A stretch of 64,000 nt of DNA from JALONH01 sp046329235 (GTDB taxonomy: Bacteria > Bacteroidota > Bacteroidia > Cytophagales > Cytophagaceae), in NCBI GenBank assembly GCA_046329235.1, contig JAXLVA010000001.1, forward strand, positions 124,001 to 188,000, written 5' to 3'. The stretch's first letter is position 1. Each line of letters begins with the position of its first letter. This document shows positions 17,553 to 26,008 of this stretch, piece after piece. Below the pieces are notes generated by a model that had not been told where the DNA came from, made no database searches, and saw only the letters and a list, made by a program, of their open reading frames with translations. Made by a program: the position numbers and the translations under genes.

Positions 17553-18214
17553 TTGTCGCCTCGGTTAAAGATGATACCCAGTACTGCTGTTGCCAGCATG
17601 GAAGCAGCTATTGCAAGACGCTTTAATGTAATCTTTCTGACAGCTCTGAAATCAATGAGCGTATAGGTAAATACATTCCCGTATAAGCTCCTGTGCTTTT
17701 CACACAGCGCAATAAACTGCTTGAAGTCTTCGGCACTCTGAAACACCTGGCATCCGGCAGAATATTTGTCTACGTAAAGTGTCTTTCCTTTGCTAGCTGC
17801 ATGATGGATGTTAATGCCGAATGTTCCTTTTTCAAGGCTTCCATTCTTAAAGTCCAGCACGGCATTACGGTCATAGTCACGCATGACAACCACTGGCTTT
17901 ATTTCAACAAGAGCAGTATACTTGCCCTGATGCAGACCCATCGCATAGGCATTTTCATACTGACCTTCCTTTAGTATGGCTGTGCCCTGAGGGTAAGCAG
18001 GATTCTTCAGCCAGAATGTACCCGGATCGGTTGTTGCCTTATAGAGATGATAATTCCATTTGCGCTTATCTGTTTTATAGAATACATGAATCTCATCATC
18101 AAAGGCATTGGACTTGGTCTGCTTAGAGCGCAGCCCGACGATGTTCAGCTCATACGGTCTGGTATACAGCTTATAGATTCTTCGTTTTAAAATCCCTTTT
18201 AATCTTGACAGCAC
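17549..18214 (-). CDS. L,D-transpeptidase-like protein with C-terminal TM anchor
   Basis: The 221-residue protein has GINIHHAA near 133-140 and SAGCQVFQS near 153-161, the His and Ser-x-Gly-Cys pattern of YkuD-type L,D-transpeptidase folds. A basic N-terminus lacks a signal peptide. A single TM segment (about 197-217) ends the protein. Such folds cut or rebuild peptidoglycan cross-links. In this phage-like train it may act in cell-wall entry or lysis. The family call is from motif spacing only. Confidence 0.68.
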   Translation of the reverse strand: MLSRLKGILKRRIYKLYTRPYELNIVGLRSKQTKSNAFDDEIHVFYKTDKRKWNYHLYKATTDPGTFWLKNPAYPQGTAILKEGQYENAYAMGLHQGKYTALVEIKPVVVMRDYDRNAVLDFKNGSLEKGTFGINIHHAASKGKTLYVDKYSAGCQVFQSAEDFKQFIALCEKHRSLYGNVFTYTLIDFRAVRKITLKRLAIAASMLATAVLGIIFNRGDK

Positions 18215-18284
18215 GTTTATTCTCCTTTCCGTTGTTCATTCCAGTAATACAATCCGCCAATACTTACCCCCAGAGCAACTGCTA

Positions 18285-18797
18285 TCAGGCTAGCATGGAG
18301 GATGAGCCGTTTTTTCTTTCGATCTCATCTAGTTCTTTTAGCTTGTACATTTTAATGAGCGCCTTAATCAGGCTGGCATATTTCGGGTCAGTGGCATAGC
18401 CCGCACGCTGTAAGGCGTCTGCCTGTGCTTCGGGCGTTTGTGCAAGAAATACACCTGCTCTTGTATAGGTGGGATTCTTTAACAGAAATGCGTTGCGGTC
18501 TTTAAAGGAAGCAGCAGCATTGTCATAGACCCTGAAAAAGTCTCCGAGCATTACGCTGTTGTTATTAAAGACTTCCCGTGTCTGCAGGTTTACTTTTTTC
18601 CCTTTCCAGCTTCTGTCAGCCTTTACACCAAAGTGATTGTTGTATTCCTTTGCAAGTGTGCTTGCACCTGGCTGTCCGTATTTATTGGAGCTTTCAAGGA
18701 TTGCCTGTGCCATTGTAACGGAGGGAAACAAGCCCGTTCCAGCTACCGAATCAATAACAACATGTTTAAACTGTTCAATATATTCTTCTCTTGTCAT
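18285..18797 (-). CDS. Endo-beta-N-acetylglucosaminidase (GH73, FlgJ-like)
   Basis: The 170-residue single-domain enzyme has SVTMAQAILESSNKYG with the likely catalytic Glu35. YNNHFGVKADRSWKG and FRVYDNAAASFKD follow, and RAGYATDPKYASLI, all typical of GH73 glucosaminidases. It cleaves peptidoglycan glycan strands. No signal peptide is present, so release would need a holin or incorporation into a virion. It is probably the endolysin or entry muramidase of the element. Confidence 0.9.
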   Translation of the reverse strand: MTREEYIEQFKHVVIDSVAGTGLFPSVTMAQAILESSNKYGQPGASTLAKEYNNHFGVKADRSWKGKKVNLQTREVFNNNSVMLGDFFRVYDNAAASFKDRNAFLLKNPTYTRAGVFLAQTPEAQADALQRAGYATDPKYASLIKALIKMYKLKELDEIERKNGSSSMLA

Positions 18798-18816
18798 ACC
18801 CCTCTATCATTTTAAA

Positions 18817-19743
18817 TTAAACATAGGCTACATGGCTGGTCGGAACGCTGAAAAGCCCACCGTCTATGGAACGAAAGCCCGTCATGCCATTTTTAATTGT
18901 AGTCTGTTCGCCTAATATGGTATTGCGGTTTACCGGAATACGCATGCCATTTGCTGTAAGCACATAGGTGTCAATGATTGTCACCAGGTCATTATAACCT
19001 GTGAAGCCTGAAAGGCTCCATTTGCCCGAATCGTCCTGCTTTAAGCCCATCCGTTTGAATTCTGCTTTGATCTGATCCTTTGCCAGCTGGTTATTCGGGA
19101 AAGCAACATCCAGCAGGTAGGTTACAATAGACTTTGAAACAGAAAAGATCTGCGAGCCTATAAAGGAACTGTTGGCAGCGGAATAATCAGCCGTTGTATT
19201 GAGTTGTTTTAGCACCGTCATTACACCGTCAAAGTTTTTTCCGGTGGCATAGATGTATAGCTTGCTTCCAAGGCTCTGCGGTGTTTGTGTAGGAAGTGCG
19301 ATAAAACGGTCTTTACCAGCAATGCTGTTGAAGGTATCTTCGTTTACTGTTGCAGGTAAGCCCGCAGCCTTTAATGCTTTTGAGGTACCGCTTCCGAATA
19401 TGCCGTCAATCTTTGTATACTGTTCCAGCACTTTTACTCCAAGGATGCTTTGTAAAGCCTGCTGTAATTGCGTTACCCGTGTGCCTCTGCTTCCGGGCTT
19501 TAAAGGGAAGGCGTCAGAGGCACTGGCTAAACGCTTTGTAGATGCAGCGCTTTGTGTGAGGTTAATGGTAACATTTGTATCGCCAGCCTCAATCTCATTT
19601 TGCTTTTTTTGTAAAAGATGCTTTCCAGTAAAGTACACAGCTCCGCCAACCGCAAGTACGCCTACGCCATACAGAAAGGCTCTTTCAGGGCTTATGCCAG
19701 CCTTAGCTTTTCGTTTTCGCTGCTGTCTTTTTTTGATTGGCAT
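18817..19743 (-). CDS. Peptidoglycan-binding protein with basic N-terminus and TM segment
   Basis: The 308-residue protein opens with a very basic stretch (KKRQQRKRKAK). One TM segment follows (about 24-44), then a peptidoglycan-binding domain type 1 at about 80-140 (LKPGSRGTRVTQLQQAL ... IDGIFGSGTSKALKAAG). The rest is unassigned. The Arg/Lys-rich head followed by a single TM is shared by at least four other proteins of this block. Such proteins could sit in a virion membrane or anchor DNA at a membrane. Confidence 0.8.
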   Translation of the reverse strand: MPIKKRQQRKRKAKAGISPERAFLYGVGVLAVGGAVYFTGKHLLQKKQNEIEAGDTNVTINLTQSAASTKRLASASDAFPLKPGSRGTRVTQLQQALQSILGVKVLEQYTKIDGIFGSGTSKALKAAGLPATVNEDTFNSIAGKDRFIALPTQTPQSLGSKLYIYATGKNFDGVMTVLKQLNTTADYSAANSSFIGSQIFSVSKSIVTYLLDVAFPNNQLAKDQIKAEFKRMGLKQDDSGKWSLSGFTGYNDLVTIIDTYVLTANGMRIPVNRNTILGEQTTIKNGMTGFRSIDGGLFSVPTSHVAYV

Positions 19744-20171
19744 TACTTTGCGTTTTTACTGCTTAAGATTCTGATAACGGTGTTATAATCACTGCTTGAA
19801 AGCTCGTCTTCCAGATCGCTGTTCAGGCTTCTTCCATACAGATCGGCATAGGCTTTCTGCACTTTCTGATAAAAGGCTTTGGAGGGAATCTGGTTGAAGA
19901 CCTGGAACACCTGTTCTTCATTGGTACCCCATCCAAACCAGGTATCGTTATCAAAAGCCATTTTCAGTTGCTTGGCATACGTAGCAGGATTGCCTTCCTG
20001 CAAGCTTTTCTTTTCGACATTATTAGCCTTTGACTTTTTGTAGAAGTGCCTGCCAGCAAGAAAGACACCGGATGCAGTGGCAATGCCAAGCGTTGAATAA
20101 ATGACAATGGTTTTAAAGTCATCTACACCGGAATGAGCCGGACTGCGTGTACGCTTTCTTCTCTTCTTCAT
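19743..20171 (-). CDS. Small basic single-TM protein
   Basis: The 142-residue protein begins MKKRRKRTRSP, has one TM segment at about 23-42, and a soluble helical tail. It has no recognised family. The basic head plus TM layout is the same as in the peptidoglycan-binding protein it overlaps by one base. They are probably co-expressed and co-located. Confidence 0.7.
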   Translation of the reverse strand: MKKRRKRTRSPAHSGVDDFKTIVIYSTLGIATASGVFLAGRHFYKKSKANNVEKKSLQEGNPATYAKQLKMAFDNDTWFGWGTNEEQVFQVFNQIPSKAFYQKVQKAYADLYGRSLNSDLEDELSSSDYNTVIRILSSKNAK

Positions 20172-20192
20172 TCCCTGACGAACGCTTAGTTA

Positions 20193-20378
20193 TTACAGAC
20201 CCAATGCCTGTTTGGCAAAGGCGACTTTGGATGGCTCTCTTTCCACGACTTCAGCCAGACGCTTTAATTCGTGTACTTTGAAATGCTTGGTAAGTACAAG
20301 TGCGTAACGCAGCTTTTCGGACGCTTCGGTTTGGGAGCCTCCCTGAACAGGAACATCGTTGAATTTATGTGTAGCCAT
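20193..20378 (-). CDS. Small hypothetical protein
   Basis: The 61-residue protein is predicted helical (SEKLRYALVLTKHFKVHELK). It is packed between neighbours with only 5 and 21 bases of spacing. Unrecognised. Confidence 0.62.
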   Translation of the reverse strand: MATHKFNDVPVQGGSQTEASEKLRYALVLTKHFKVHELKRLAEVVEREPSKVAFAKQALGL

Positions 20379-20383
20379 GGGTG

Positions 20384-21172
20384 TTAGTTGTTTAAAAGGT
20401 TAATGACTTCTTCCAGTTTGTAAGGACTGATGGCCAGCAGGTCAATGATCTGCATAAGCTTATCAAACTTATCGCCCTGAAAGTGGCTTCGGATGTGCTT
20501 TACAAACGTGAGTGCTTCTTCTGCTTCCTGATCGGCAGCAGGTTCTGCGCTTGTAAAGGAGATATCGCTACCTGGTGACGGTTCATTGCCTTTAGGTTTT
20601 TCGGTTGGTTCCAAAAGACCTGAAAGCCCTGGTATTTTATCTGCGATCTGTGGATTTTGCTTAACTATACCTGATACAAGAGACGAACCAAACTGACCAA
20701 GAAAACCGTGAAGCGGTGACTGAGCACTTTTAACTTCCAGTAGTTCTTTCTCCAGCTTACTAATATCCTCCTCGAGCTCCTCGGCATAGGCTTTCCATTC
20801 CTCAGAATCTTTTTTAAGCTGTTCAAACTCCCATTCCTTCTTTGCTTTGGAAACATGATCCTGAATTTTGTTGTCTATATCAATACCACTCAAACCCGCT
20901 TCTTTAGGTTCTTCCTGCATGGTAAAGATGTGCTTGTCGTTGTTATTGGATGTACCCTGATAGAATAGTATTTCTACAGAGCGGGTGTCTGCATTGACAA
21001 AGTTTTCAAAGAGTGAAAACAGGTCAGGATTATCCGTTCTTCTGACAGCTTTGAATCCATCAATGACTATTTCATAGTCGATGGGCTGTCCCATATCGTG
21101 ATACATTTTCAGATAGTCCAGCAGCTTATCTATTTTTTCCTGCGTGTATTTTTCTTTTCCGATAATTGCCAT
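20384..21172 (-). CDS. Coiled-coil protein
   Basis: The 262-residue protein has an alpha/beta N-terminal region (about 1-85). A long coiled coil follows at about 108-150 (EFEQLKKDSEEWKAYAEELEED). Next is a Gly/Pro/Ser-rich linker (about 150-210) with SPLHGFLGQFGSSLVSGIV, then a helical C-terminus. Unrecognised. Location beside the small beta proteins suggests a structural or scaffold role, which is inference. Confidence 0.68.
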   Translation of the reverse strand: MAIIGKEKYTQEKIDKLLDYLKMYHDMGQPIDYEIVIDGFKAVRRTDNPDLFSLFENFVNADTRSVEILFYQGTSNNNDKHIFTMQEEPKEAGLSGIDIDNKIQDHVSKAKKEWEFEQLKKDSEEWKAYAEELEEDISKLEKELLEVKSAQSPLHGFLGQFGSSLVSGIVKQNPQIADKIPGLSGLLEPTEKPKGNEPSPGSDISFTSAEPAADQEAEEALTFVKHIRSHFQGDKFDKLMQIIDLLAISPYKLEEVINLLNN

Positions 21173-21177
21173 ACGAA

Positions 21178-21489
21178 CTAATTAATGATAATGACCTGAA
21201 TGAATTTAATGCGTTTGTTATCTGTATCGGGATTGGTGATGGTAATCTCTCCACGGTGCTGATGCGTATTATCATACACGTAAGCCCCGGTTGAATCATA
21301 CATGCCGTAGCCCGATTCTACTTTGATTCCGCTTGGATCGCCAGATATAAACCACAGCTCATTGAAAGCCGGAAGTACAATTTTGGCGTTTGCTTTAACA
21401 GATACATCCCGATAGCGGATATGATAATTGTGATATCCAAGCTGCCTGATCCGTTCAGGAATGATGGACAGAATAAACGGCTCGCTCAT
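21178..21489 (-). CDS. Small beta-rich protein, virion-component candidate
   Basis: The 103-residue protein is mostly beta strands (KANAKIVLPAFNELWFISG ... GEITITNPDTDNKRIKF). It has no signal peptide. It is the last of four consecutive short beta proteins (127, 51, 96 and 103 residues) just downstream of the candidate capsid gene. Such runs are common for minor capsid or spike-base proteins. Unrecognised by family. Confidence 0.65.
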   Translation of the reverse strand: MSEPFILSIIPERIRQLGYHNYHIRYRDVSVKANAKIVLPAFNELWFISGDPSGIKVESGYGMYDSTGAYVYDNTHQHRGEITITNPDTDNKRIKFIQVIIIN

Positions 21490-21499
21490 GTGTTATATG

Positions 21500-21790
21500 T
21501 TAGGATTCTTCATCTGTTTCGTATTCCACGTATACACGGATCGTGTAGGCATAAGGATAGAAGTCTCCTTTGAACCAGCCGTAAATCACCGATGTATCAC
21601 CGTCTACTGTAACCGGTATCATGGAAGGCACCTTTCCATTGTAAATAGAGAACTGCTCTATGTTAAATGGTTCAGGTATGTTGTAAGAAATGGAATCCGT
21701 ACCATCATAGCCATCCATAAATACATCCTGGGCAAGGAACACATCTGAATCATCGAGTGCCTGAAAGCTGATAACTCCTAATCGATCCAT
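21500..21790 (-). CDS. Small beta-rich protein, virion-component candidate
   Basis: The 96-residue protein is acidic and beta-rich (PFNIEQFSIYNGKVPSMIPV, then YAYTIRVYVEYETDEES). Its start codon overlaps the end of the 51-residue ORF upstream (ATGGATCGATTAG), which supports translational coupling. Unrecognised. Confidence 0.65.
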   Translation of the reverse strand: MDRLGVISFQALDDSDVFLAQDVFMDGYDGTDSISYNIPEPFNIEQFSIYNGKVPSMIPVTVDGDTSVIYGWFKGDFYPYAYTIRVYVEYETDEES

Positions 21791-21933
21791 AATTTCAGTG
21801 TCGTAGTAACCATCATGCCTGTTACCCGTTTTACATTTGCCGGAAGCTTGATTTCAAACTGCCGGAAGGGAGTGGCTTCGTCTATTTCAAGACGCACAAC
21901 CATTACTCTCTTTTTGGTTTTGATTTCGCTCAT
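21778..21933 (-). CDS. Short 51-residue beta protein
   Basis: This ORF (MSEIKTKKRVMVVRLEID to KLWID) overlaps the stop of the 127-residue gene as ATGA and the start of the 96-residue gene by 13 bases. It has a predicted beta pattern with FEIKLPANVKRVTGM. That resembles the segment SKKFDLDKNIKLVRGI in its upstream neighbour, so the two may be distant paralogues. The overlaps at both ends argue that it is translated. Confidence 0.62.
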   Translation of the reverse strand: MSEIKTKKRVMVVRLEIDEATPFRQFEIKLPANVKRVTGMMVTTTLKLWID

Positions 21934-22313
21934 GCCAGTTCGCACATCAGATACATGTTTACTTCGTAGCTGCTGAAGGAAGTGGTAGAGTTTTCAGAAT
22001 CCTTATAGGATATTTTCACTTCTCCGTTTCCAGCTATCACGCCATCGCCCAGGTCTGCATATTTCTGATCGGGTGGTACGCTAATACCCGACATGAGCAG
22101 CTTAGATTCATAGTCTTCGGGAAATAATTCCTCTCCGTTCACGGTGATCTTCTGCGAGCCCCTGAAGAACAGTAGATCTGGCTTGTCGCTGCTTATCAGA
22201 ATGCCCCTTACCAGCTTGATGTTTTTATCCAGGTCAAACTTTTTAGAGTAGCTGGTACTTGGCGTATCGACAACAAAGCTGTATCGCTTTTTAACAAACT
22301 TCTTATCTTCCAT
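21930..22313 (-). CDS. Small beta-rich protein, virion-component candidate
   Basis: The 127-residue protein is predicted beta throughout (KKRYSFVVDTPSTSYSKKFD ... NEVNMYL-type end). It has no signal peptide or TM. It begins after the terminator that follows the candidate capsid gene and starts a chain of overlapping small genes. Unrecognised family; minor capsid role inferred from position. Confidence 0.62.
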   Translation of the reverse strand: MEDKKFVKKRYSFVVDTPSTSYSKKFDLDKNIKLVRGILISSDKPDLLFFRGSQKITVNGEELFPEDYESKLLMSGISVPPDQKYADLGDGVIAGNGEVKISYKDSENSTTSFSSYEVNMYLMCELA

Positions 22314-22332
22314 TACAATAGATTGACAGGTT

Positions 22333-22366
22333 TATAAAAACATGCGGATGCATTTCATCCGCATGT
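22333..22366 (-). terminator. Strong intrinsic terminator after the candidate capsid gene
   Basis: On the minus strand ACATGCGGATG and CATCCGCATGT form a perfect 11-bp stem with a 5-nt loop, followed by TTTTTATA. It lies 15 bases after the stop of the 241-residue gene. A partial terminator inside the train would raise expression of the gene just before it. Confidence 0.85.
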
Positions 22367-22380
22367 ATCCATGTGTGGTA

Positions 22381-23106
22381 TTATGGAATTGTAATGGTTC
22401 CGTGCAGACCGCCAAAGAGCACCATATTCGGGTCAATCCCGTTTACCGTACCAAGGTCTATTTCCCATTCGATGTCCACATCGTCATGGATCAGGCGTGG
22501 GTTCGCCAGCTTGTAATAGCCTTTGGTGACATTGTGGAATTCATTGGTTTTAAACACGTAGTTTGAAATTGAATCCACGATGTTTTTCTTATTTGCCTTC
22601 AGGGTGAATTCTCCTGTAGCAAGCGCACCGATGTTGTCTATGGTATCAAACACGGTAGCTTTCTGATCGTCTGTTGACAGCGATGCTGCCACGCCTTGCA
22701 GCAACACTACGCCTGATACCAGCAGGGCTGAGTTTTTCGGCAGCCTGCCTTGGGAAAGGGAGCGAAGCCCGATCTCTTTTACATCCTGGCTTTCCATCAT
22801 CTTCACGGTCTTTGCACCGTTGATGGGCTTAATGGTATAGACCACGGTATCTGCAAGGCGCAGCTTACCGGATAGCAATCCTTCCTTGATTGTTTTTGGA
22901 AGCTCTGCAAAGAACTTTTCCATTTCTGCTCTTGAGCCTTGTGAGCCGACTGTTCTTTTATTGAGCTTCTGCAATACTTTTTGTCTGGATACTACATCCA
23001 GAGCATTCAGATAACCCAGCAATTCGTTATCTACATCATCAAGTCCCATCAAATCGCCTGCATTTCCGTACTCTGATTTTGCAAGCATTCCTAACGCATC
23101 CAGCAT
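22381..23106 (-). CDS. Candidate major structural (capsid) protein
   Basis: The 241-residue protein has a helical N-terminal region (about 1-90). A beta-rich remainder follows (VVYTIKPINGAKTVKMMES; SALLVSGVVLLQGVA; VDIEWEIDLGTVNGIDP). It has no signal peptide or TM. A strong terminator directly after it is typical of a highly expressed structural gene, and it heads the run of small beta proteins. No HK97-type feature is visible. The capsid assignment is inference from position, size and expression signals. Confidence 0.45.
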   Translation of the reverse strand: MLDALGMLAKSEYGNAGDLMGLDDVDNELLGYLNALDVVSRQKVLQKLNKRTVGSQGSRAEMEKFFAELPKTIKEGLLSGKLRLADTVVYTIKPINGAKTVKMMESQDVKEIGLRSLSQGRLPKNSALLVSGVVLLQGVAASLSTDDQKATVFDTIDNIGALATGEFTLKANKKNIVDSISNYVFKTNEFHNVTKGYYKLANPRLIHDDVDIEWEIDLGTVNGIDPNMVLFGGLHGTITIP

Positions 23107-23190
23107 GTGTGTATAGTTTAAATTATTGACAATAGTTTACCTGTTCAGGGCAGTTTGCCTGCTCTGTTAATGAATGAATCGAAATAAATT

Positions 23191-23769
23191 TTAGAAGTTT
23201 CTCTCGGTGAAATCGGGTTCTCCGAATGTTCCGTTTACAGGGTTGTTCATCTGTGCAATCTGTTCCTGTATGCGGTCAAGCTCCCTGGTATCAAGCTTGT
23301 CAGCGCTTTGCGTATACGGATTGATGAAGTAGGTTACATCGTCTTCTCCTTCACCGTTTAATCCTTCAGTTTCTGAACTTTTCAGCATCAGCTTGCTTGC
23401 CAGGGTCTGAAAATAGTTCTTCGTATTTTCTTTGATCGATTCCATACTGATACCGTCGATCTCTCCAACTGCTATACCGTCTGTGCCTGTAATAGCTGCT
23501 TTGGGAACAGTACTTAAAAACATTCCTGCACCAAGGCTGGTTGCATACATGTTTTTCTTCCATGCGCCCAGACCTGCAATGGCTAATCCGCCCAGACCGG
23601 AATATTTACCGAGCGCTGCACCCATGATGGTACCACCGAAGAAGGAAAGCACGGCAAAGCCGATTTCCTTTCTTGATACTTCCTTTGTAAGAACGCTGGC
23701 AGCAGAAGCAGAAGAATTGCTTCGTGTACGTGTGCCTGAAGTCCGTTTTCTTTTTTTCGCTTTTGCCAT
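23191..23769 (-). CDS. Basic-headed membrane protein
   Basis: The 192-residue protein opens with MAKAKKRKRTSGTRTRS. It has a Gly/Ala-rich hydrophobic region at about 38-85 (SFFGGTIMGAALGKYSGLGG) that could form two membrane helices. The soluble tail has an acidic C-terminus. It overlaps nothing but lies 2 bases after the transglutaminase-like gene. Layout is shared with other basic-head/TM proteins of this block. Unrecognised. Confidence 0.68.
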   Translation of the reverse strand: MAKAKKRKRTSGTRTRSNSSASAASVLTKEVSRKEIGFAVLSFFGGTIMGAALGKYSGLGGLAIAGLGAWKKNMYATSLGAGMFLSTVPKAAITGTDGIAVGEIDGISMESIKENTKNYFQTLASKLMLKSSETEGLNGEGEDDVTYFINPYTQSADKLDTRELDRIQEQIAQMNNPVNGTFGEPDFTERNF

Positions 23770-23771
23770 GG

Positions 23772-25451
23772 TTATTGTATTCTTACTGCTTTATAGGTTT
23801 TTTTCTTTGCTGTTTTCTTTCCGGTTCTTTTGCGGGGCTTGCGTTTTGTCTGTCGCCTGCCTGAAATTCCGTTAAGTCCTGAAAGACCTTCTTTCTTTTT
23901 AGTCAGAAAGTAAATGCCTGTTCCGATGCCTGCAACAACCAAGGCAGTGGGGATCGGGTTCTTCTTGATCCAGGCTCCGGCTTTAGCGAAAAAGCCTTCG
24001 GGCGGAGCACTATCATCTGTTGTAGCCGGAATCTGTGATCCCTGGTTGCTGGCAGAAGTAGTAACAGCAGTAGTAGTAGGTTCAAGAGCTTTCATAGTAG
24101 CAGGAGCTAGGGTCATGGACTGAATTTCACCGTCCTCTGAAACTGAAATATTGGAAGTGTCAATGGCTGCTCCTGGATCGGTATCTGTTTCGCTGTTGAA
24201 ACTGTCCGCCTCTTTTCCTCCTTTAGGAAATAGGTTCTTTACCTGCTTTAAGGCAGCAGCAAGTGCTGTCATGGTAGTCATAGCTGCTGCAATCGCAGAG
24301 CCTGTTGCCGGATCACCCAGCTGTCCTAAGTGCCCCGTACCGTTGATGATGTCGTATTCATCCTGATCGGCATACACATCTCCAAGTCCGAACAGACCGC
24401 TCAATGGGACTTTCTTGTCTCTGTTGCCATGCCCGTTCAGGATTGCTTTTTTTAAGTTTTCCTTTTTACCGCCTGCCTGATAAAAGATCGTTTCAGCTTT
24501 CTCTCTTACTTTCCGCACCTTTGCAAGCACTGAAAGATCCATTCCCATCTGACGTGCCTGCTCATCGCTTACGTAACCGTAGCGCAGTTTTTTTGCTACG
24601 TTCAGCAGGTTAATCTTCATGGCTATCAGAAAGCCATTGCGCAAAAGAATTGTTGCAGGGTTGGCAACCTTATTAAGGGTGCGTATTACTTTACCTGCGG
24701 TGTCACCGACTTTCTTGACTGTCTTTTTCAGCCATTGTCCGACTTTTCCTAAATCCTCTTCATCATACACAGATGCGAAGTCTTTTGCATCAATAGAGTT
24801 GGGTACCTCGTATTCCTCTTTCTCCAAACCATCCAGGTAATCTAGTCTCATCTTTGCATCAAAATCTTTAAATTCCAAATAAGGTTGTTCATCGTTGTAA
24901 GCGTTCTTTACGCAGTCAATGACGATGTAATCGTCTCTGTGTGTCAGCTCGTAATCCAGCTTGCCGTCTTTTGGCACAACCACATAGATGTGCTGCCATC
25001 TCGGTATTTCTCCGTTGCGCTTCGGATACTTGGCGATCCGGTATTTATGCGGAACAGGAGGGCTCATAGCAAGCAGCGTGCTTGAGACGATACTGGTAAA
25101 GCAGTCGCAGTCTACGCCAACTTCTCCGTTACTATTATATCTATTACGGTCATACCAGACTCTGCGTGGACTGCGGATCTGTTCAATTCCTTCCTCGTCC
25201 TTTTTATATGGAATGTGTTCATATAAAAAGTGCCAGAGCTTAGAGCATGTTTCATTAAGGTTTCTTCCCTTTACAAACTGCGCAAGCTTTTTTGTCTGCC
25301 AGGTCGTTTTAGGAATGTTGTTCTGTATGAAGCTGACCGTATCGGCTACGTCTGCGCTCTTCTTAACGGTAATATCATTTCCGGTTGCAGGTGGAAACAG
25401 ATAATCGTATTCCTTTCCGCTTCTTACCCTTCTTATTGCATCTGCTTCCAT
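23772..25451 (-). CDS. Transglutaminase-like cysteine protease with basic C-terminal TM tail
   Basis: The 559-residue protein has a transglutaminase-like core: Cys in VGVDCDCFTS (115 or 117), His154 in WQHIYVVV and Asp179 in YIVIDCV. This domain can cleave peptide cross-links. A middle helical region is followed by a Thr/Ser-rich linker (about 430-495). One TM segment lies near 505-525, and an extremely basic end follows (RRQTKRKPRKRTGKK). The order suggests a virion or membrane-anchored cell-wall enzyme with a nucleic-acid-binding tail. It lies upstream of the candidate capsid gene. Confidence 0.72.
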   Translation of the reverse strand: MEADAIRRVRSGKEYDYLFPPATGNDITVKKSADVADTVSFIQNNIPKTTWQTKKLAQFVKGRNLNETCSKLWHFLYEHIPYKKDEEGIEQIRSPRRVWYDRNRYNSNGEVGVDCDCFTSIVSSTLLAMSPPVPHKYRIAKYPKRNGEIPRWQHIYVVVPKDGKLDYELTHRDDYIVIDCVKNAYNDEQPYLEFKDFDAKMRLDYLDGLEKEEYEVPNSIDAKDFASVYDEEDLGKVGQWLKKTVKKVGDTAGKVIRTLNKVANPATILLRNGFLIAMKINLLNVAKKLRYGYVSDEQARQMGMDLSVLAKVRKVREKAETIFYQAGGKKENLKKAILNGHGNRDKKVPLSGLFGLGDVYADQDEYDIINGTGHLGQLGDPATGSAIAAAMTTMTALAAALKQVKNLFPKGGKEADSFNSETDTDPGAAIDTSNISVSEDGEIQSMTLAPATMKALEPTTTAVTTSASNQGSQIPATTDDSAPPEGFFAKAGAWIKKNPIPTALVVAGIGTGIYFLTKKKEGLSGLNGISGRRQTKRKPRKRTGKKTAKKKTYKAVRIQ

Positions 25452-25522
25452 TCTGCTTCACTATTTCTATGCATCTCTCCACGAACGATTATGCTGTTTC
25501 CCTTGCTTGCCGGATACGATCT

Positions 25523-26008
25523 TTACGTGATTTGTTTCTGAGAACCGATGGTAATGTTTTGTATTTTTGAAAAGGGTATGGTGTTGTTCAGTGTCGTTAC
25601 TGTTTTTATAGCCAGGTCAAACTTGCCTGTGCTGCGGTATTCTTTAAGCAGAGCTGGGGCACTACTTGCAAGGCTCATGAATGGCAGCGTAATGTAAATC
25701 GGATCAAGCGTCTGTTCTGCAAATTTTGCAAGATCGAAGTTCTGATTTTTCACCTCAGAGCTGCCAAGTGTAGCATCGCTGTAAAGAAGCTTTATAAACG
25801 GATACTTTACGTTAATGCTTCCACCTGTCGGATTCTTTAGCGTCACATCAATGCGGATGGTAAGTCCGCTCAACGTAACCTTATGAATAGCTGCCTTGCT
25901 TACTACTTCCAGCTCTGCTGAAAGCCTGTTCAGATTGAACAGGTATGCTCCGCCTGCAAGTCCTGCTACACCAAGCATACCGATAAGTACGTGCTTGCCC
26001 TTAATCAT
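25523..26008 (-). CDS. LEA type 2 (LEA14-like) membrane-anchored protein
   Basis: The 161-residue protein has an N-terminal hydrophobic anchor (about 6-25). A single LEA_2/WHy-type beta domain follows (TIRIDVTLKNPTGGSINVKY, then TLGSSEVKNQNFDLA). Bacterial LEA14-like lipoproteins and membrane proteins are common in Bacteroidota, but their presence in a phage-like train is unusual. Its start overlaps the previous gene by 8 bases. Function unknown. Confidence 0.75.
   Translation of the reverse strand: MIKGKHVLIGMLGVAGLAGGAYLFNLNRLSAELEVVSKAAIHKVTLSGLTIRIDVTLKNPTGGSINVKYPFIKLLYSDATLGSSEVKNQNFDLAKFAEQTLDPIYITLPFMSLASSAPALLKEYRSTGKFDLAIKTVTTLNNTIPFSKIQNITIGSQKQIT

Noticed and set aside
18215..18290. 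Minus-strand frame encoding a TM-like peptide (ASLIAVALGVSIGGLYYW)
   Set aside because: It looks like a small membrane protein but has no ATG, GTG or TTG start between its upstream stop and the hydrophobic segment.
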